DNA from: Ichthyophthirius multifiliis
Lineage: Eukaryota > Ciliophora > Oligohymenophorea > Hymenostomatida
Length of the DNA: 64,000 nucleotides
Assembly (NCBI RefSeq): GCF_000220395.1
Contig: NW_004086359.1
Span: forward strand, 1-64,000
Direction: 5' to 3'
The notes beneath the pieces are model-generated. The model was not told the DNA's origin. It ran no database searches and saw only the letters and a program-made list of their open reading frames with translations. The translations under genes were made by a program, and so were the position numbers. Of this stretch, positions 1 to 13,984 are shown in pieces; position 1 is the first letter of the stretch; each line of letters begins with the position of its first letter.

Positions 1-868
1 TAAATATATTTTGAATTGGAACATTTTATAACAGAAATAGCTTTTAATTTCATTATGATTGATTCTTAATAAAAATAAAAATTATTTTTAAATATAAAAA
101 ATGAAAATAATTTATATATATATTTAAATTTATTTTATAAATAAAAATTATTTGATCAAAACAATTTTAATTATTATTACATATTTATTATAACAAAATA
201 TAATTTTATATATGATTTTTTAGTTTTTATAAAAAGATTAATTAAATTAGAAAATTAAAAATATTTTGATATTATTATAACAGAATTCAGTAATTTTTTG
301 AAATAAAAAAATTAATAATTTTTTCATTTTTATTTTTTATTATTTTATTTTATTTTATTTAATTAATTTTTTAATACTTTTTATTTTTAACAGATTAAAA
401 TAAAATTTTATATTAATAATTTATATATATATATAAAATTAATGGAAAACACATAAACAATTAATAAATATTAAGAGTAGAATACAATTTTAAATAACTT
501 TATTTAATAGCTTAAATAAACTTTTTAAGTAAGTATATAATATTTATAAATTATTCAGCTTATTTAGCTATATTTAATATAAAATAGGAATAAAAAGTTC
601 CTATTGATTTTAATTTTAACGAAAATTTTAAATTGATTGATAAAAATATGATTTAATTTATATTAGATAGAAATATAAATATTTCATCACTTAAGTTGAT
701 TTTTTAAGTAATAGTAATTAACTAATTAAATTTAAGTTTTTATTTGAAAGTCTTTTACATAAACTCAAATATTTTTAATTTGATAAAGTCGATAGTTGTA
801 ATTTTTTTTTTAAAATAAATAAAATAAAAAAATAAATTATATAGAGTGAAAATATAGTAGAATTATAT
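1..868. other. AT-rich intergenic region upstream of the LRR gene
   Basis: No convincing coding frame is seen when TAA/TAG are read as Gln. The stretch is runs of A and T with very few G or C. It probably carries the promoter of the plus-strand LRR gene starting at 869, but I recognise no motif. Confidence 0.5.
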
Positions 869-3800
869 ATGGAAAATTGTTCAATGACAACAAATTCGTT
901 TTAAAATTTTAATTAATTTATGAAAAGCAAAAATATTAAAATTTAAAAATTTAAAATTGTAAAAAATGAATTAACTTTAAATGGTATTCAACTTATTTCA
1001 GATGCTCTTTCTAATTATAAATATTTAAGATAAATATATTTTGAGTAATGTAATATTGACAACAAAACAATAGTTCCTTTGATGGCTATTATTGAAAATA
1101 ATTAAAATATATAACTTATTTCTTTAAGTAGAAATCAAATTGGATATATCGGGTTCTAAATTTTCATAGATGGAATTAAAAAAAATAAACAAATAAAATA
1201 GATTTATATTTAAAACAATCCTTTAAGTGATGATTCTATGTATTTAATTTTATATTTATTATTTTTTTAATTTTTTATATATATTAGGGCCATTTTATTT
1301 AATTAATATTTTAAGTTTCCTGAAATAAATTTCGAAAATTGTCTTTTAACTTATAATGGGTTAATAGACTTTTTAAATGTAAAATAAATATATAATTATA
1401 ATATTTAATAATTCATAAAAAAGATTGTAAAAAAAAGTGAAGATTTTTAATATTGTTGTAAATCTTTGAATTTTACTAATAACATATTATCAAGTAAAGG
1501 AATTTAAATACTTGCTTAAGTGTTATAGAATTAATATTAAGTTATCGAGGATTTATATTTATGTAATACAAAGTTAGGAAATGATGGAATAGATAGTATT
1601 TTATAGTTTATATAAAGCAAGAATTGTAAAATAAAGAATTTATATTTAAAAAATAATTTGATTTCAGATATTGGATTAGATAAATTAACTAATGCATTTG
1701 ATAATTATCAAATCAAAATATAAAAAATTTTTTTAGAAGAAAACTTTATTTCCGATTAAGCTTAAGTTAATATATTAAAATAACCTAAGCTTATGAGTAT
1801 TTTTGTGTTGGGAAATTAAAAAAAATTAAAAGAAATGGTATAATATATAAATTATTAAGATAGTTTTTATTAAAGCTTTGAAAATGTTTCTAAATAAATT
1901 GGTGTTTTATGGGTAAAAAATATATTAAATTTATAAAAATTTGTTTTAAAAATATAAAATAAAGAAAAATTACATAACATAATAAAAAATAAATAAATTT
2001 GAAATAAGTAAATCAATAAAATAAGCCTTAGCAGATATATTAAGTAAAATAAAATATAAATTATAAAATATTTTTTTAAAAAAAGATTCGGAATAGTGCA
2101 AACCATATGAAGAACTAAATATAAAAAATGAAAGTATTGGCAAAAAAGAGATTTAATTAATTTAAAATATATTGAAAATTGTTTCAAGTATAAAAATAAT
2201 ATCAATAATAGATTGCGAAATATAAAAAAACGAACAAATTGAAAATTTATATCAAGATGTATAATATTTAATAAATGATTAAAATCATATGGATCAATTA
2301 AATTTAATAAATTTAAACATAAATGATTCTATTTTAAGAATAATTTTAAAGGATTTACCAAAAGTCCAAAAAAATATCAAAATTAATTTTTAAAAAAACC
2401 AAATTACTGATTAAGGATTTAAATTTTTGTTAGATTTACATGTTTCTTATCCCTAAAAAATTAATAGTATATTACTATCTTTTAATTAACTAACTTAAGA
2501 TTCTTTACATTATTTACTTAAACTTTTAAATAATAAATAATAAATATTTTTAAAAGAATTTTTTGTAGATGGATTAGCTAATTTTTCATTAGATAATGAT
2601 TTTTTTTAATAATTAAATAACTTTAATGCTAATATTTAAATATTAGGATGCTCTAATATGTAAATTAATGATTTTCATGCCCTATAAATTAGTAATTTGT
2701 TAAAATAAAATTCTCATTTATAAGAATTGTATTTAAATTATAATGATTTTACAGATCTGGGAGCTATAAAAATTATTGAGAATTCTTTTGTAAGTAAAAT
2801 AAAGAAAGTTAGTATGCTTGGAAACTATTTTTCTAAAGAATTTGTTTAAAAAATATAAAAACAAAATGAGAATAAATAAAAAATAATAATTGAAGCAACT
2901 TTATTAGATAATAAAATAAAATGTTAATAAAATTATTTATAACTTTAGGACAACTCAGATATTGGAAGTTGTTTAGAATGCCATAATACATTTCGAAATT
3001 CAAAATAATAATTAAATTCTCCAAAATCTTAAATAGGAAATCAAGATATAACTTAATGTTAAAAAACTTCTTAATAGTAATAATAGCAGTAATTTTAATA
3101 AGATTAAAATTTGGATATCTATATGAAATAAATTAATTAAATAGGTTTAAATATATACATTTATTTTTATTATTTGCATTTTTTAAATAGAAGATAATAT
3201 ATAAAAAATATTAAGCTAATAAACTGCATTAGTTATATCTATAAAAAGAAAAATAAAAGAAGAATAAAAAGCAAATATTAGCTTAAATAATTCTAATTGT
3301 AAAATTTAAGTAAAAAACTAATCTTCTATTAATAGTTTACCCAGCTAAAAATATTAAAATTATGCTAGTATTGATATTAATGATAAATATTATTCAGATT
3401 TTTTCCCTGAAAATAAAAAAAATAATTTTCTAATTGGATAAAGTTTAAGTTATTTATAAAATAAAGTAGATAATTTTAAAGATTAGGATTATATTAATTA
3501 ATAAGTTGGAGATAAAAATTATGAATTGAATAAATATTCTAAAGTAATTAATTATTTACTTTAAAAAAAAAATTATTATTAATTTTATATGAAAAATAGA
3601 AATATTTAGGTATAAATCGAGAAAATTATGATTATTAATATAATTATAGAAATAATACTAAAATATTAGAAACTAAAGAAAAATAAAATACTTATTAAGA
3701 TATAAAATAAAGCTCATTAAGTATAATTTAGAGTGAATAAAATATTTTTGCTCCTAATGATTCTATATATAAGTAAAAATAATCATTTATAGATACTGCA

Positions 3801-4506
3801 CTTTATTAATAAACATCTTAGAAAAATTAAAATAATGATTTTATAGAAGAAAAAAGTTATTTTTCACCCCATTTAATAAGTTAAAAATAAAAAATTTCAA
3901 TTTATGGGCAGGAAACGGATTAAAGAAAAAAAATTGGTAATAAATCTATAGGATTTTAGAAAAGAAAAAATAATATTTAATCGCTTATTGAAGAACTTAT
4001 TAAATAAATAGATAAATATGAATATCTAATTGAAATGTGTTAATAATTATAATAAATTAAAAATTAATTACCTAAAAATAAATCTAATTAATTCAATAGC
4101 ATTTAAAGGATAAATGAAGCTGAAAATGATACTAAGGAAAGAATGAAAATATTAGAAAAATAGGTAAAATATATATTAAATTTTATATTTTTTCTATAAA
4201 ACTGGGGTCCAATTCATCCTTTTTTTTTATATAAATTATTTTTAAAGAGTTTTTTATTATTTTTTTTATTTTAAAATTAATTTTCAATAACACCAATAAA
4301 TAATAGATAATTATCCCAAGTTTAAAGAAAAAAAAATAAAAAAAAAACATAATTTATATATTTTAAAGATATATGAAAGTATTGGAGAACTTTAATAACT
4401 TAATATTAATATTGACGTTATTTAGTTAGATAAATGGTCTGATTTAAAAGAATTGTTATAATAAGTTATTATCTAATTATAAAATAAAAAGGTTAATTAA
4501 ATATGA
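869..4506 (+). CDS. Leucine-rich-repeat protein (ribonuclease-inhibitor-like LRRs)
   Basis: With TAA/TAG read as Gln this frame runs from ATG 869 through repeated LRR units such as LYLKNNLISDIGLDKL and ELYLNYNDFTDLGAIKII, typical of ribonuclease-inhibitor-type repeats that act as protein-binding scaffolds. LRRs cover roughly 960-2860. A Gln/Asn-rich, probably coiled tail follows. A 46-nt intron at 3145-3190 joins the LRR part to the tail. A second intron probably runs from about 4165 to 4370, after which the frame ends at TGA 4504-4506. The frame is one base short at an A10 run (3563-3572): one extra A would join both coding halves. The next gene (VPS13) starts 188 bp downstream on the same strand. 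The LRR family is clear, the specific function unknown. Confidence 0.7.
3145..3190 (+). other. Spliceosomal intron, 46 nt
   Basis: GT..AG borders. Removing it joins two Gln-rich coding stretches in frame (the interrupted codon becomes ATA-GAA), whereas reading through shifts out of the coding frame. Confidence 0.65.
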
Positions 4507-4694
4507 ATTATTAAAGATTTAATATGAAATGATAAATCAATAATTATGTATATAATATACATATTTGTTAATTATTAATAAATAAAAAAAAATTTGTATT
4601 TTTATAAAAATATTTATTTTTTTAAAAATAATTAAAATAAAATACTATTTTAAAAAATTGAATATATTTATAGAAAATTTCAATAAAATATATA

Positions 4695-7600
4695 ATGTTC
4701 GAAGGTTTATTATAAAAATTAATATTAAATTACTTCGGAAATTACATAAAGGAAATAAACAAAGGAGATTTATCATTAGGAATTATGAAAGGAGATATAT
4801 AAATCCATAATGTGCAATTTAATGAGAATATAATAGATGCATTAGATATCCCTTAATAATTAAAATACAGTTTTATCCAGAAATTATCGATATCAATACC
4901 TTGGAAAGAGATATTCTCATAACCAGTAAAGATTCATTTATATAATATATTTGCAATAATAGCACCAAAAGAGACTTGGAATTTAAGTAAAGTTCATTCT
5001 TTTGAGAATAAATAAAATTAATTGGAAATATATATATAGAAATTATTAGAAGATTAAATCAAAAATTTATAACTAAGTTAAAGTCAATCTTCAATAAGTA
5101 ATACTAGTTTCAATACAAATAATATTCAGAACATAAAATAGACAGTAAAAAAAGATGGGTTTTTGGATAGAATAATTACTAAAATTATTGATAATGTTTA
5201 AATTTAAATTACTAATTTCCATTTAAGATATGAACATACATTAGAAAGACCTTTTTTTACATGTGGTATATTTTTTAAAGAGTTAGTTGTGTAAACTACT
5301 GAAGAAAATTTTCGTACTCCAACATTTTTTAATAGAAATTATGGATAAAATAAAAACAAACCAATATATAAATTAATAGAGTTAAATAATTTAAGCTTTT
5401 ATTGTAATTCACATGAATGCAAGTTATGGTGTTTTAAAGAAGATAAAAAAATAAAGCACAAAATGATGCTTTTTAATAAATAATAATACAAATAAAACAA
5501 TTTAATATAACTAAATGTACTTGCTAAAAATATAATAAATTTAGATAAGAAATAATTCACAAAAGTTGAGTTAGAAATCGAAATTTAATTTGAAGATATT
5601 AATATAAATATAAATAGTTCTTAATTATAATGTTTATTAAAGCTCAATGATATTTTTTAATAATATAATAATGCTTTAGAATTAGAAAATAATAAATTTA
5701 AAATTTTCTTACCTGATGTAAATAAGCTTTTTTCTTTATAAAAATATAGTAATGAAAGAAAACTTAAGATGGAAAAATTTCACAACTTATTTTTTTCAAA
5801 ATTATTTTTGAGAAAAGTAAGAAAAAATAGATTTAAAAAATTGTTATTAATTGCTTTTAATTCTAAAAAAAATAAAAGATGCTTTAACTTTCTCTTAATT
5901 TATTCTATATTAATACATTGTTCGCTGCTCAGATTTATAAGATGATTTATTTGAATGGGCTAAAGAAGTTTTAAATTAAATTGAAAGATAAAAAAGCAGC
6001 AGTAGCATGAATAATAGCTCTTCTTCTTCTGGAAATGTCGTTTATTCATACTTTTCATATTTTAAATTTTGGGGAAATAGTAATTCTTCTTAATAAAATA
6101 CAAATAAAAATAGTGACTAAAAATAATTATAATAAAATTAATATTCAAACAATATATAAAAATATTTAAGAGAAAGAATGAATTAAGAAAAAATATATCT
6201 TGGAACTAGTGATTTTTTAAATCGAGATTTATACCCTTTATAATATATTTGGTTAAAATTTAATTTGTAAATAAAAAAAGGAGTTATTAAAGTAAATTAA
6301 TATATAAAAAATAATTTAGAAGAACTTTGTTTTGAATGGAATGGTTTAGAAATTGACTATTAATAATCTAAATAAAAAAGTAATTTAATTTTGTAAGTAA
6401 ATGAAATCGGATTAGTTATGTGTACTTATAAAAGTTAGTTTTTAAATGAAAAAAATGTTTTAGAATATAAAAATACATTAGAAGAAAGTTAAATAATATA
6501 TAAAAAAAACTAAATTATTAAAAAAGTTCATGAAAATATTAAAGAACCATTAATTTCTTTATAAATAGAATTTGAAAATAATATTTATACTAATTTTATT
6601 TAGTAAATACTAATTAAATCTTGTATGTAGTCTATTTACTTTATTTATTATCCTACTACTATTTAATAAATTATCTCTCTTTTCTCATTAAACAAAGTTT
6701 AAAATTAATATATTAAAAGAATGGCTATGAAAAATTTTAATAAATTCTCAGCTTAATCTATGGTTACTTTATTTTTATTTTAATATTTTTATTATTAAAA
6801 AATAGAATGGTTTAAAAGTAATGCTTGAAGGCGAATAAACTATTGATGTCATTTTTAGCATTAAATCTCCATTTATTATTATTCCTTTTGCCAATAATGG
6901 TGATCCAGAATGCTGGCTTTTAGATTTAGGCGATATTTTAGTTGGATATCATGAATAATAATAAGGCCTGATTGAAGATAAAAAATATTATGACTAAGTT
7001 AATATAACAATAGAAAATGTACAAATGTAGCTTTAGGATTCATTTTAATTATGTTTAGAAAACTTATAAAATAAATAAAAGTTAATGTAAGATAATTTGA
7101 ATAAAGTAATATATTTTCAAAAAAAATAAAAAACCAAAAATTAAACAAAAAAAACAGATAATTTAAGAGTTTACAATTACAGCAGACATTTTTATAAGAA
7201 AAAAAGAGCAGAGAAATAAAATATATATAAATTAAAAGTAATGACAGATTTGTAAAGTATAAAATTAAATATAAGCGAAAAAAATCTTTTGAAAATATAA
7301 TAAGCAGTAAAACAAATCTAAAATCAAGATGATGAATTTAGCTTATAATTGGCAATAGAAGAGAGAAAATAAATATTAGATTAAGCTTTAAAAATTGGAA
7401 TTCTATTCAAAAGAGGTAATACATATAAATCATGGAATGATTTTTATGTTGTTTTAACTAATTAATGTTTATATTTATTTTAAAATCCTGAAAAAATAAA
7501 TTATACGATGTGTATAAATCTAGCTGAATACAAATTATAGAAAGTTCATGAAAATAATTAGGATTAATTTGGTTGCTTTCAATATTAATTTAAACTTATT

Positions 7601-10600
7601 AAAGAATAAAACAATAATGAATGTCATTATTTTTGTTGTGAATCTTAAATTTAAATTAATCTATGGGTCGAAATTATAAAAAATATAATAAAAAGTGAAA
7701 GATTATAAAGTTAAGAAATTCTTTCGGAAACAAAAGAAAACAATTTAAAAGAAGACGAACAAAATTAATAAGAAATTATATTCATAAATGGATATTGTCA
7801 GAGCATTTAATTAAATATATTTAAAAATGAAAGTAAAAAAAAATGGATGAAACTAAAATTAAGAAATTTAAATGTAATTTACAAATAAAAAATCTACGAA
7901 TATTAAGTTGAAGTAAAAATGAGATATTTTTGCTTAAGTGATTACATTTTTCATTACAAAGTAAAAAAACTAAAAAAGATAATTTGGTGTGAAAATAATC
8001 ATTCCTTTTAATAAAGAAAAAAAAATGACTAAAAAAATCAAGAATATGATTATGTAGTTAAAATCTCATTTCTTAATATTGAAAAAAATCATCCCTTTTA
8101 TCAAATTCATAATTGTAATTTAATTGTATCTGTCTTTGTTTCTTTCCTAGAAATTAATTGGAAAGCTTAATAAATTGAAGAAATAATCAATTTTTTCATG
8201 TCTAAAAAATTAAAAGAAAAAGAAGAACTTTTTCTAAAAGAAAAATAAAAAAACGCTTATTTAGATTCTGTTTTTGATTGGGAAACTTTCGTTATTAAAT
8301 ACAATAATAAAAATAGATAATAATTATAAAAACAAAGAACTTAACTGAATAAGTTTAGTTAAAATCAAATAGAGAAATAAGAAAACTTACTTAAAATTAA
8401 TCTTGAAATTTTAAATTTGGAAGTACATATGAATAACTATACTAATTCTAATTAATATCTCTTTTTAAATTTGAAAGGATATAAAACATCTATTAATATA
8501 AATATAAAAGAATATGAAATAAACATGACTTGTTAATCTTAAGATTTAAAAGTAATATTATAATATATTTTATTTATTATAAAATAAATCAAAGTTATTT
8601 GATGAAACAAATTATCCCTATAGTGATTTAGGTAATAATTAGAATATAAGATATTATATGGATTATAATAAAATGATACTAATATAAAGAAAAAATATAT
8701 AATCCTAAGAAAATATGTTTTAAATGATATTCAATAGATTCGATGAGGGTCATCCAAAAATATAAAATAATATAATTAATGTATGTGAATTAACATTTCA
8801 AAACATAGAATTAAATTATTTTAATCAAATAATATTAAGACTTGTTGATTACATTAATGAATAAATCATTCCTGTTTGTATTAATGATTATAATATTCCT
8901 TTAATTATAAAAAATGATCCTACTGAAATTTATAAAGGGATAACTAATCCAAAATTTACAAACCTAAAAATTAGTGTCGTTAATGGAATTGTAAATATTA
9001 AACCCTGTCCTTATTTCAAAAAATATATTCAGGTAAGTTTGGCTTCTTGTAATATTTATTCTACTCCTTACTTAAGTGCATAGAAATTGTTCAAAGCTCC
9101 ACATTCGAAATTAAAAGAAGTTTGGGCTGAAAAAATGAATATAGATTTATAAAAAGTAGAAATTTTATATTTTTTAGAGCTAAATTAATGCTCTAAACTG
9201 TTATCTAATTAATTCAATTACTATATTAAGATTGATAGGGTATTATTCAAAAATGATTATTTGATTTGTTATAAAAATAAAATAGGTATATTATATATGT
9301 ATTATTTTTTATAATTTATTTTTATAGATTTTGATCAATAAATAAATATTAGTGGGGATATTTAGGAGTTAAAATTATGTCTATTAAGAGAATAATACAT
9401 GTCATTAATGCAATTTATATTTAATAATATACTTTACGATGATTTATTAGATTATAAATATATTTATAATTATGAATAAGTAAAAAATAATTAATCTACG
9501 CCTCTTTTATATACATTAAATACAAAATTTTTAACTTTATAAATGAATGATTTAATAGAAAATAAAGATTTTAATAATCAATAATTTGAAAAGCCTTTAA
9601 TTTCATTAAGTTTAAAAAATTGTGGAGTTTCTTACAAAAAAACTTAAATTAGAAAAAACGAATTTTCTTTAAAGGCTTCTTAGCTTTTAGGTTTTTAAGC
9701 AAATACATTGTTTCAAGATGACACTATTTAATATACTGTTTAAGGCTTTTTTGATAATTTATAATGTTTTGATGTTGATCGAGATGAAGAGAAGATTTTT
9801 ATATATGATTATTTTTTGGGTATGGAATAAAATAAATAAAAATTATCCACTAGGTAATAAATTAGAAGTAACGATTCAGTACAAAAGCTTGGTAGTTGGA
9901 TAATTGATTAATAAGCAGGGGATGAAATAAATGACGAAAATTAATTTGTTTTAAATTGCAATATTTAACCTGAAGGAGATAAAGAAATAGATATTTTTAT
10001 AAAAAATTCAACTTATCTTTTTGGAGTAGAAGTTTTATTTAATATAATTAATTTTACTTATATTGATGATACTGTCACAGTTGTAGAACCTCCAAGTATT
10101 TTTTATTTTTTACTATATTTATTATAGAAAAAAAATTATAGTATATGTAACTCCTTCTCCAATGGTTTTAATTCTTGATATTAAGAATGTTTAAATATAT
10201 TTATAAGGAACAAGTAAAGAATATAGTCTATCATGCCAAGGTTTATAAAAATAAAATATTAATATTAATTTTTTTACAATAAACAAAAGGAAAATTTTAA
10301 ATAATATTTACAAAAAACGAAAGCTAAGATAAACATGAATAATTGCATAATACTTAATAATAAGAATTTGAAAAAAAATAAGAAACTGTAGATGAATAAA
10401 TAAACTAAAAGTAATAAAATTTATTGTTTTCGCCTTGTTCAAAAATGAAAATAAGTGCGACTGATTTAGAAATATACACTAATAGATTTAATTTATAATA
10501 AACTTAATAAAATTAATAAAAATAGAATAGAATAAACTTAGTTAACCCATGCACAATATTTTTTGTTAGCTTAAACTATTCTTGCTTATGTGATGATCAT

Positions 10601-13600
10601 AAATATTTCAACGAAAGCAATCTAGATATCCAAAAACTTCGTTGTAAATTATCATATAAAGATTTAGCTATTATTTATGAAACTTTTTTATTATAATCAT
10701 AATAAATGCAAAATATAAGTGAATTCAAAACAATTTTAAATGATTATAATTTTATTAAAAAGAATTCATATTAAAATATTCTAGAAAAAAAATAAATCTC
10801 TTAAACTAATTTTGTTTAATAAAATAGCATTAACGAGAACAATAATAATATAAATTTATCAAAAAAAAAAAACTTAATTCCATTAGAACAAGTAAATCAC
10901 AATTTGATTTGCAATTTATGAATACAGGAGCTACAAATGTAAGTTCGTATTAGTTTTAATAAAATACTGAAAACATAGAATTCAATAAAATTAATTCTGA
11001 ATTATCTGATTCTATTAATATTATTGATTAATATGATGAATTTTAAGAATATCAAAGTAAATAAAATGTATATGTGTTCAAAAATAATTCAAATTAACTT
11101 ATAACTTAAGATAAGTATTAGTAAAAATAAACAGAAGTAAAAGGCAGATATGTATAAAAAAAAGTACATTCAAGCTTTAAAAATTAAAAATAAATAAAAA
11201 TAAAAATATGAGTAGTCAAAGCTTAGTTTTTTAAGAAAATATAATGTTTTAATCAAAAGTAGATTCGCCATAAATATATATGAATATCAATTCTCAATAT
11301 TTTAGTAGATAAAAAAAGTAAGAAACTGAAAAGACTAACATAATAAAAACCATAACTAATCAATTTTAACAGGCGAGGATTTAATTTTATACAACTAAAA
11401 AGTTTTCTATTGAAGGAATAGAAATAATTATTATTAATAATATTGCGAATTCTTATTTACCTGTTTTACATTAAAATATAACAGCTAATTTATCAATTGG
11501 TAAAAAATAAATTTAAAAATAAATGAATAAAATATAAAAATGTATAGTATCTTAATAAGACAGAAGTCTTTTAGACGGAATAATTATATTATACTTATCA
11601 TATTATAACCCTTATGTTGGTAGAATGGAGCCAATTTTAGAAAAAAGTTAGTTTTTAGTAAATTTAATTAGAGGTACTGAAGTAAACCCGAAATTTTTTT
11701 TAAGTATTCAATAATTATAATAAGAACAGAAGAATTAAAACAAGTAAGAAAAATAATAAAAGAATATTATAAAATTAACAATATCTGATACTATGATAGG
11801 AATATTAATGAATGCCTATAATTAATGGTAAAAATATATAGATTTAATTAGATAAAATAACTTATAATTGTACGAAGTCAAAAAATAGGAAGAAGAAAAC
11901 ATTAAATAAAAATTGTCTAATTAATAAAGCTTTTTTAAAATTGGTGATAGGTAGTCATCTTGCTATTAAAAATAAGAAAAAATTTGTATTTTTACGATAT
12001 TTAATTAAACTGGGTATAAAATTACGCAAATAAAAATATAAGGAAAATTTGATGAAGTTAAAGTTGAAAATAATCAAAAAATTGATATCGAAATTGATTC
12101 CAATGAAGAAAATTTCGCAAACAATTTCAATAAAGAACTTAGTTTAGATTTATTTTTTGAAGATAGTTAAAATATTGAATATGTAATTAAAAATATCAAA
12201 ATTAATAAGTAAAAAATAATTAAATATAACTGGTGGATTGTAGATTATGTGGAAGGAAATAGAATATAATGCTAAGATAAATGCTTTATGGCTTTTACTT
12301 AAGTTAAAGATACTAAAACGTTTCTTATTTTATCTTCGCCATATTTATTTTATAATCTTACTAATAAATTTATTTAAGTTTATTTATTTTATTTTAATAT
12401 TTTTTAATTTTTCTTAATAGATTGTTATGGATAAAAAAAATGTTTAATAATTGATTTTATAAATAAAGCCTTAAGAAAAATATCCAATCCCTTTAGAATA
12501 TATTTTAAAATATAGATTCTTAATTTTCTTTAAGTTTTATTGAAAAAAATATAAAAAATTAAAGTAAATATCAAAAAATGATATTAAAAAAATAAAAAAA
12601 ATAAAAAAAAGCAAGTAAATTTGTAAGACTCGAAGAAATAATAAATAATTAAAAAGAAGATGAGAGTTTAGAAATAAAACATGGTTAATACACTTCATAT
12701 TTTAAAAAAAGGGAAGATGAAGATTTTAAAGGACGAAAATTATTAATTTTAGAATCTATTTTAAAATTTTAAAATGCTTTGCCGAAAAAAATAACAATAG
12801 ACATTATTTTAGAAGTAAAAAAAAAGAAGAAAAACAAATCTGAAAACTATAAATAAAATCAAGAAAACGATGAAGGAGAAGGTTTATATGAAAACGAATA
12901 TTTTTAAAATGAAAAAATTTACTCAATTAATTTAGAAAAACAGGAAATTTATGAAGAGCATATGGCTTCTTATGATCATAACATTTATATATAAGTAAAC
13001 TTAGAAAATATGTAAAAAAGTGAGAAAATATGTGTAATGAATGACGAAAAATTAAAAAAAAAAAAAAAATTTATACAAGAAAAAATCAAAATTTATGATG
13101 AAAATGAAAATTTATTTACTTCTGATTATATAAACTAAAATGTTTAAAGTAATAATGATAATAATTATAATAATCATAAAAAAAAAAATTAAAATTATAA
13201 AAACCTATAAAATATTGGAAAGGCTGTAAATATTTATATGAATACTGTAATTTAAGAAAATCATAATTTAAAATCTTCCACAAGAAATATCAAAGATTTT
13301 GCTAAGTAAGCATTCAAAACTTTAAATGAATAATAAATTTCGAAAAAAAAATCTTTTTTTATTTATTTCTACGTAAAAACAGTACTTATAAATACTACTA
13401 ACTTTAATGATTTAATTTTTTATGATTTTGATGAACAAAAACCAAGAAAATTAGTTGGTTAGAAAATATATAAATAAGATTAAATTCCAGATGATTAAAA
13501 AATTATACTAATGAATTAAGAAAAAACACTAATGTTTTCGAAAATGAATAATATTAAGCATATCTCAAATGAAGTTAGCATAAAAGGAATTGGATAAAGC

Positions 13601-13905
13601 TTTATGGAAGCTAAAATTCCAAAAGAAATCAATAAAATAAATATAAAAACACAACTTTATGAATTGGGAATTAATATTAAATTAGTATAAGCTGTATAAG
13701 AATACAAAGAATATACTAAGATTATATAAGTAAACCCTAAATATGTCATTATAAATAATACTTAGTATGATTTAGATATATCATAATCTAATAATTTTGA
13801 AGAATATATGCAAATAAAAAAAGGGGAATAAAGATTAGCATGGTATTGGAAAGATTGTAGATAAGAGTAAATGAATTATTATAATTATAAAAATAAATAA
13901 AAAAA

Positions 13906-13984
<79 letters not shown>

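Noticed and set aside
1870-3024. Minus-strand hydrophobic frames over the LRR gene
   Set aside because: Antisense of A/T-rich Lys/Asn/Gln codons; the plus strand gives clear LRR units.
9718-9903. Short plus-strand frame inside the VPS13 gene
   Set aside because: It is just a stretch lacking TAA/TAG within the long VPS13 coding region, in a different frame.
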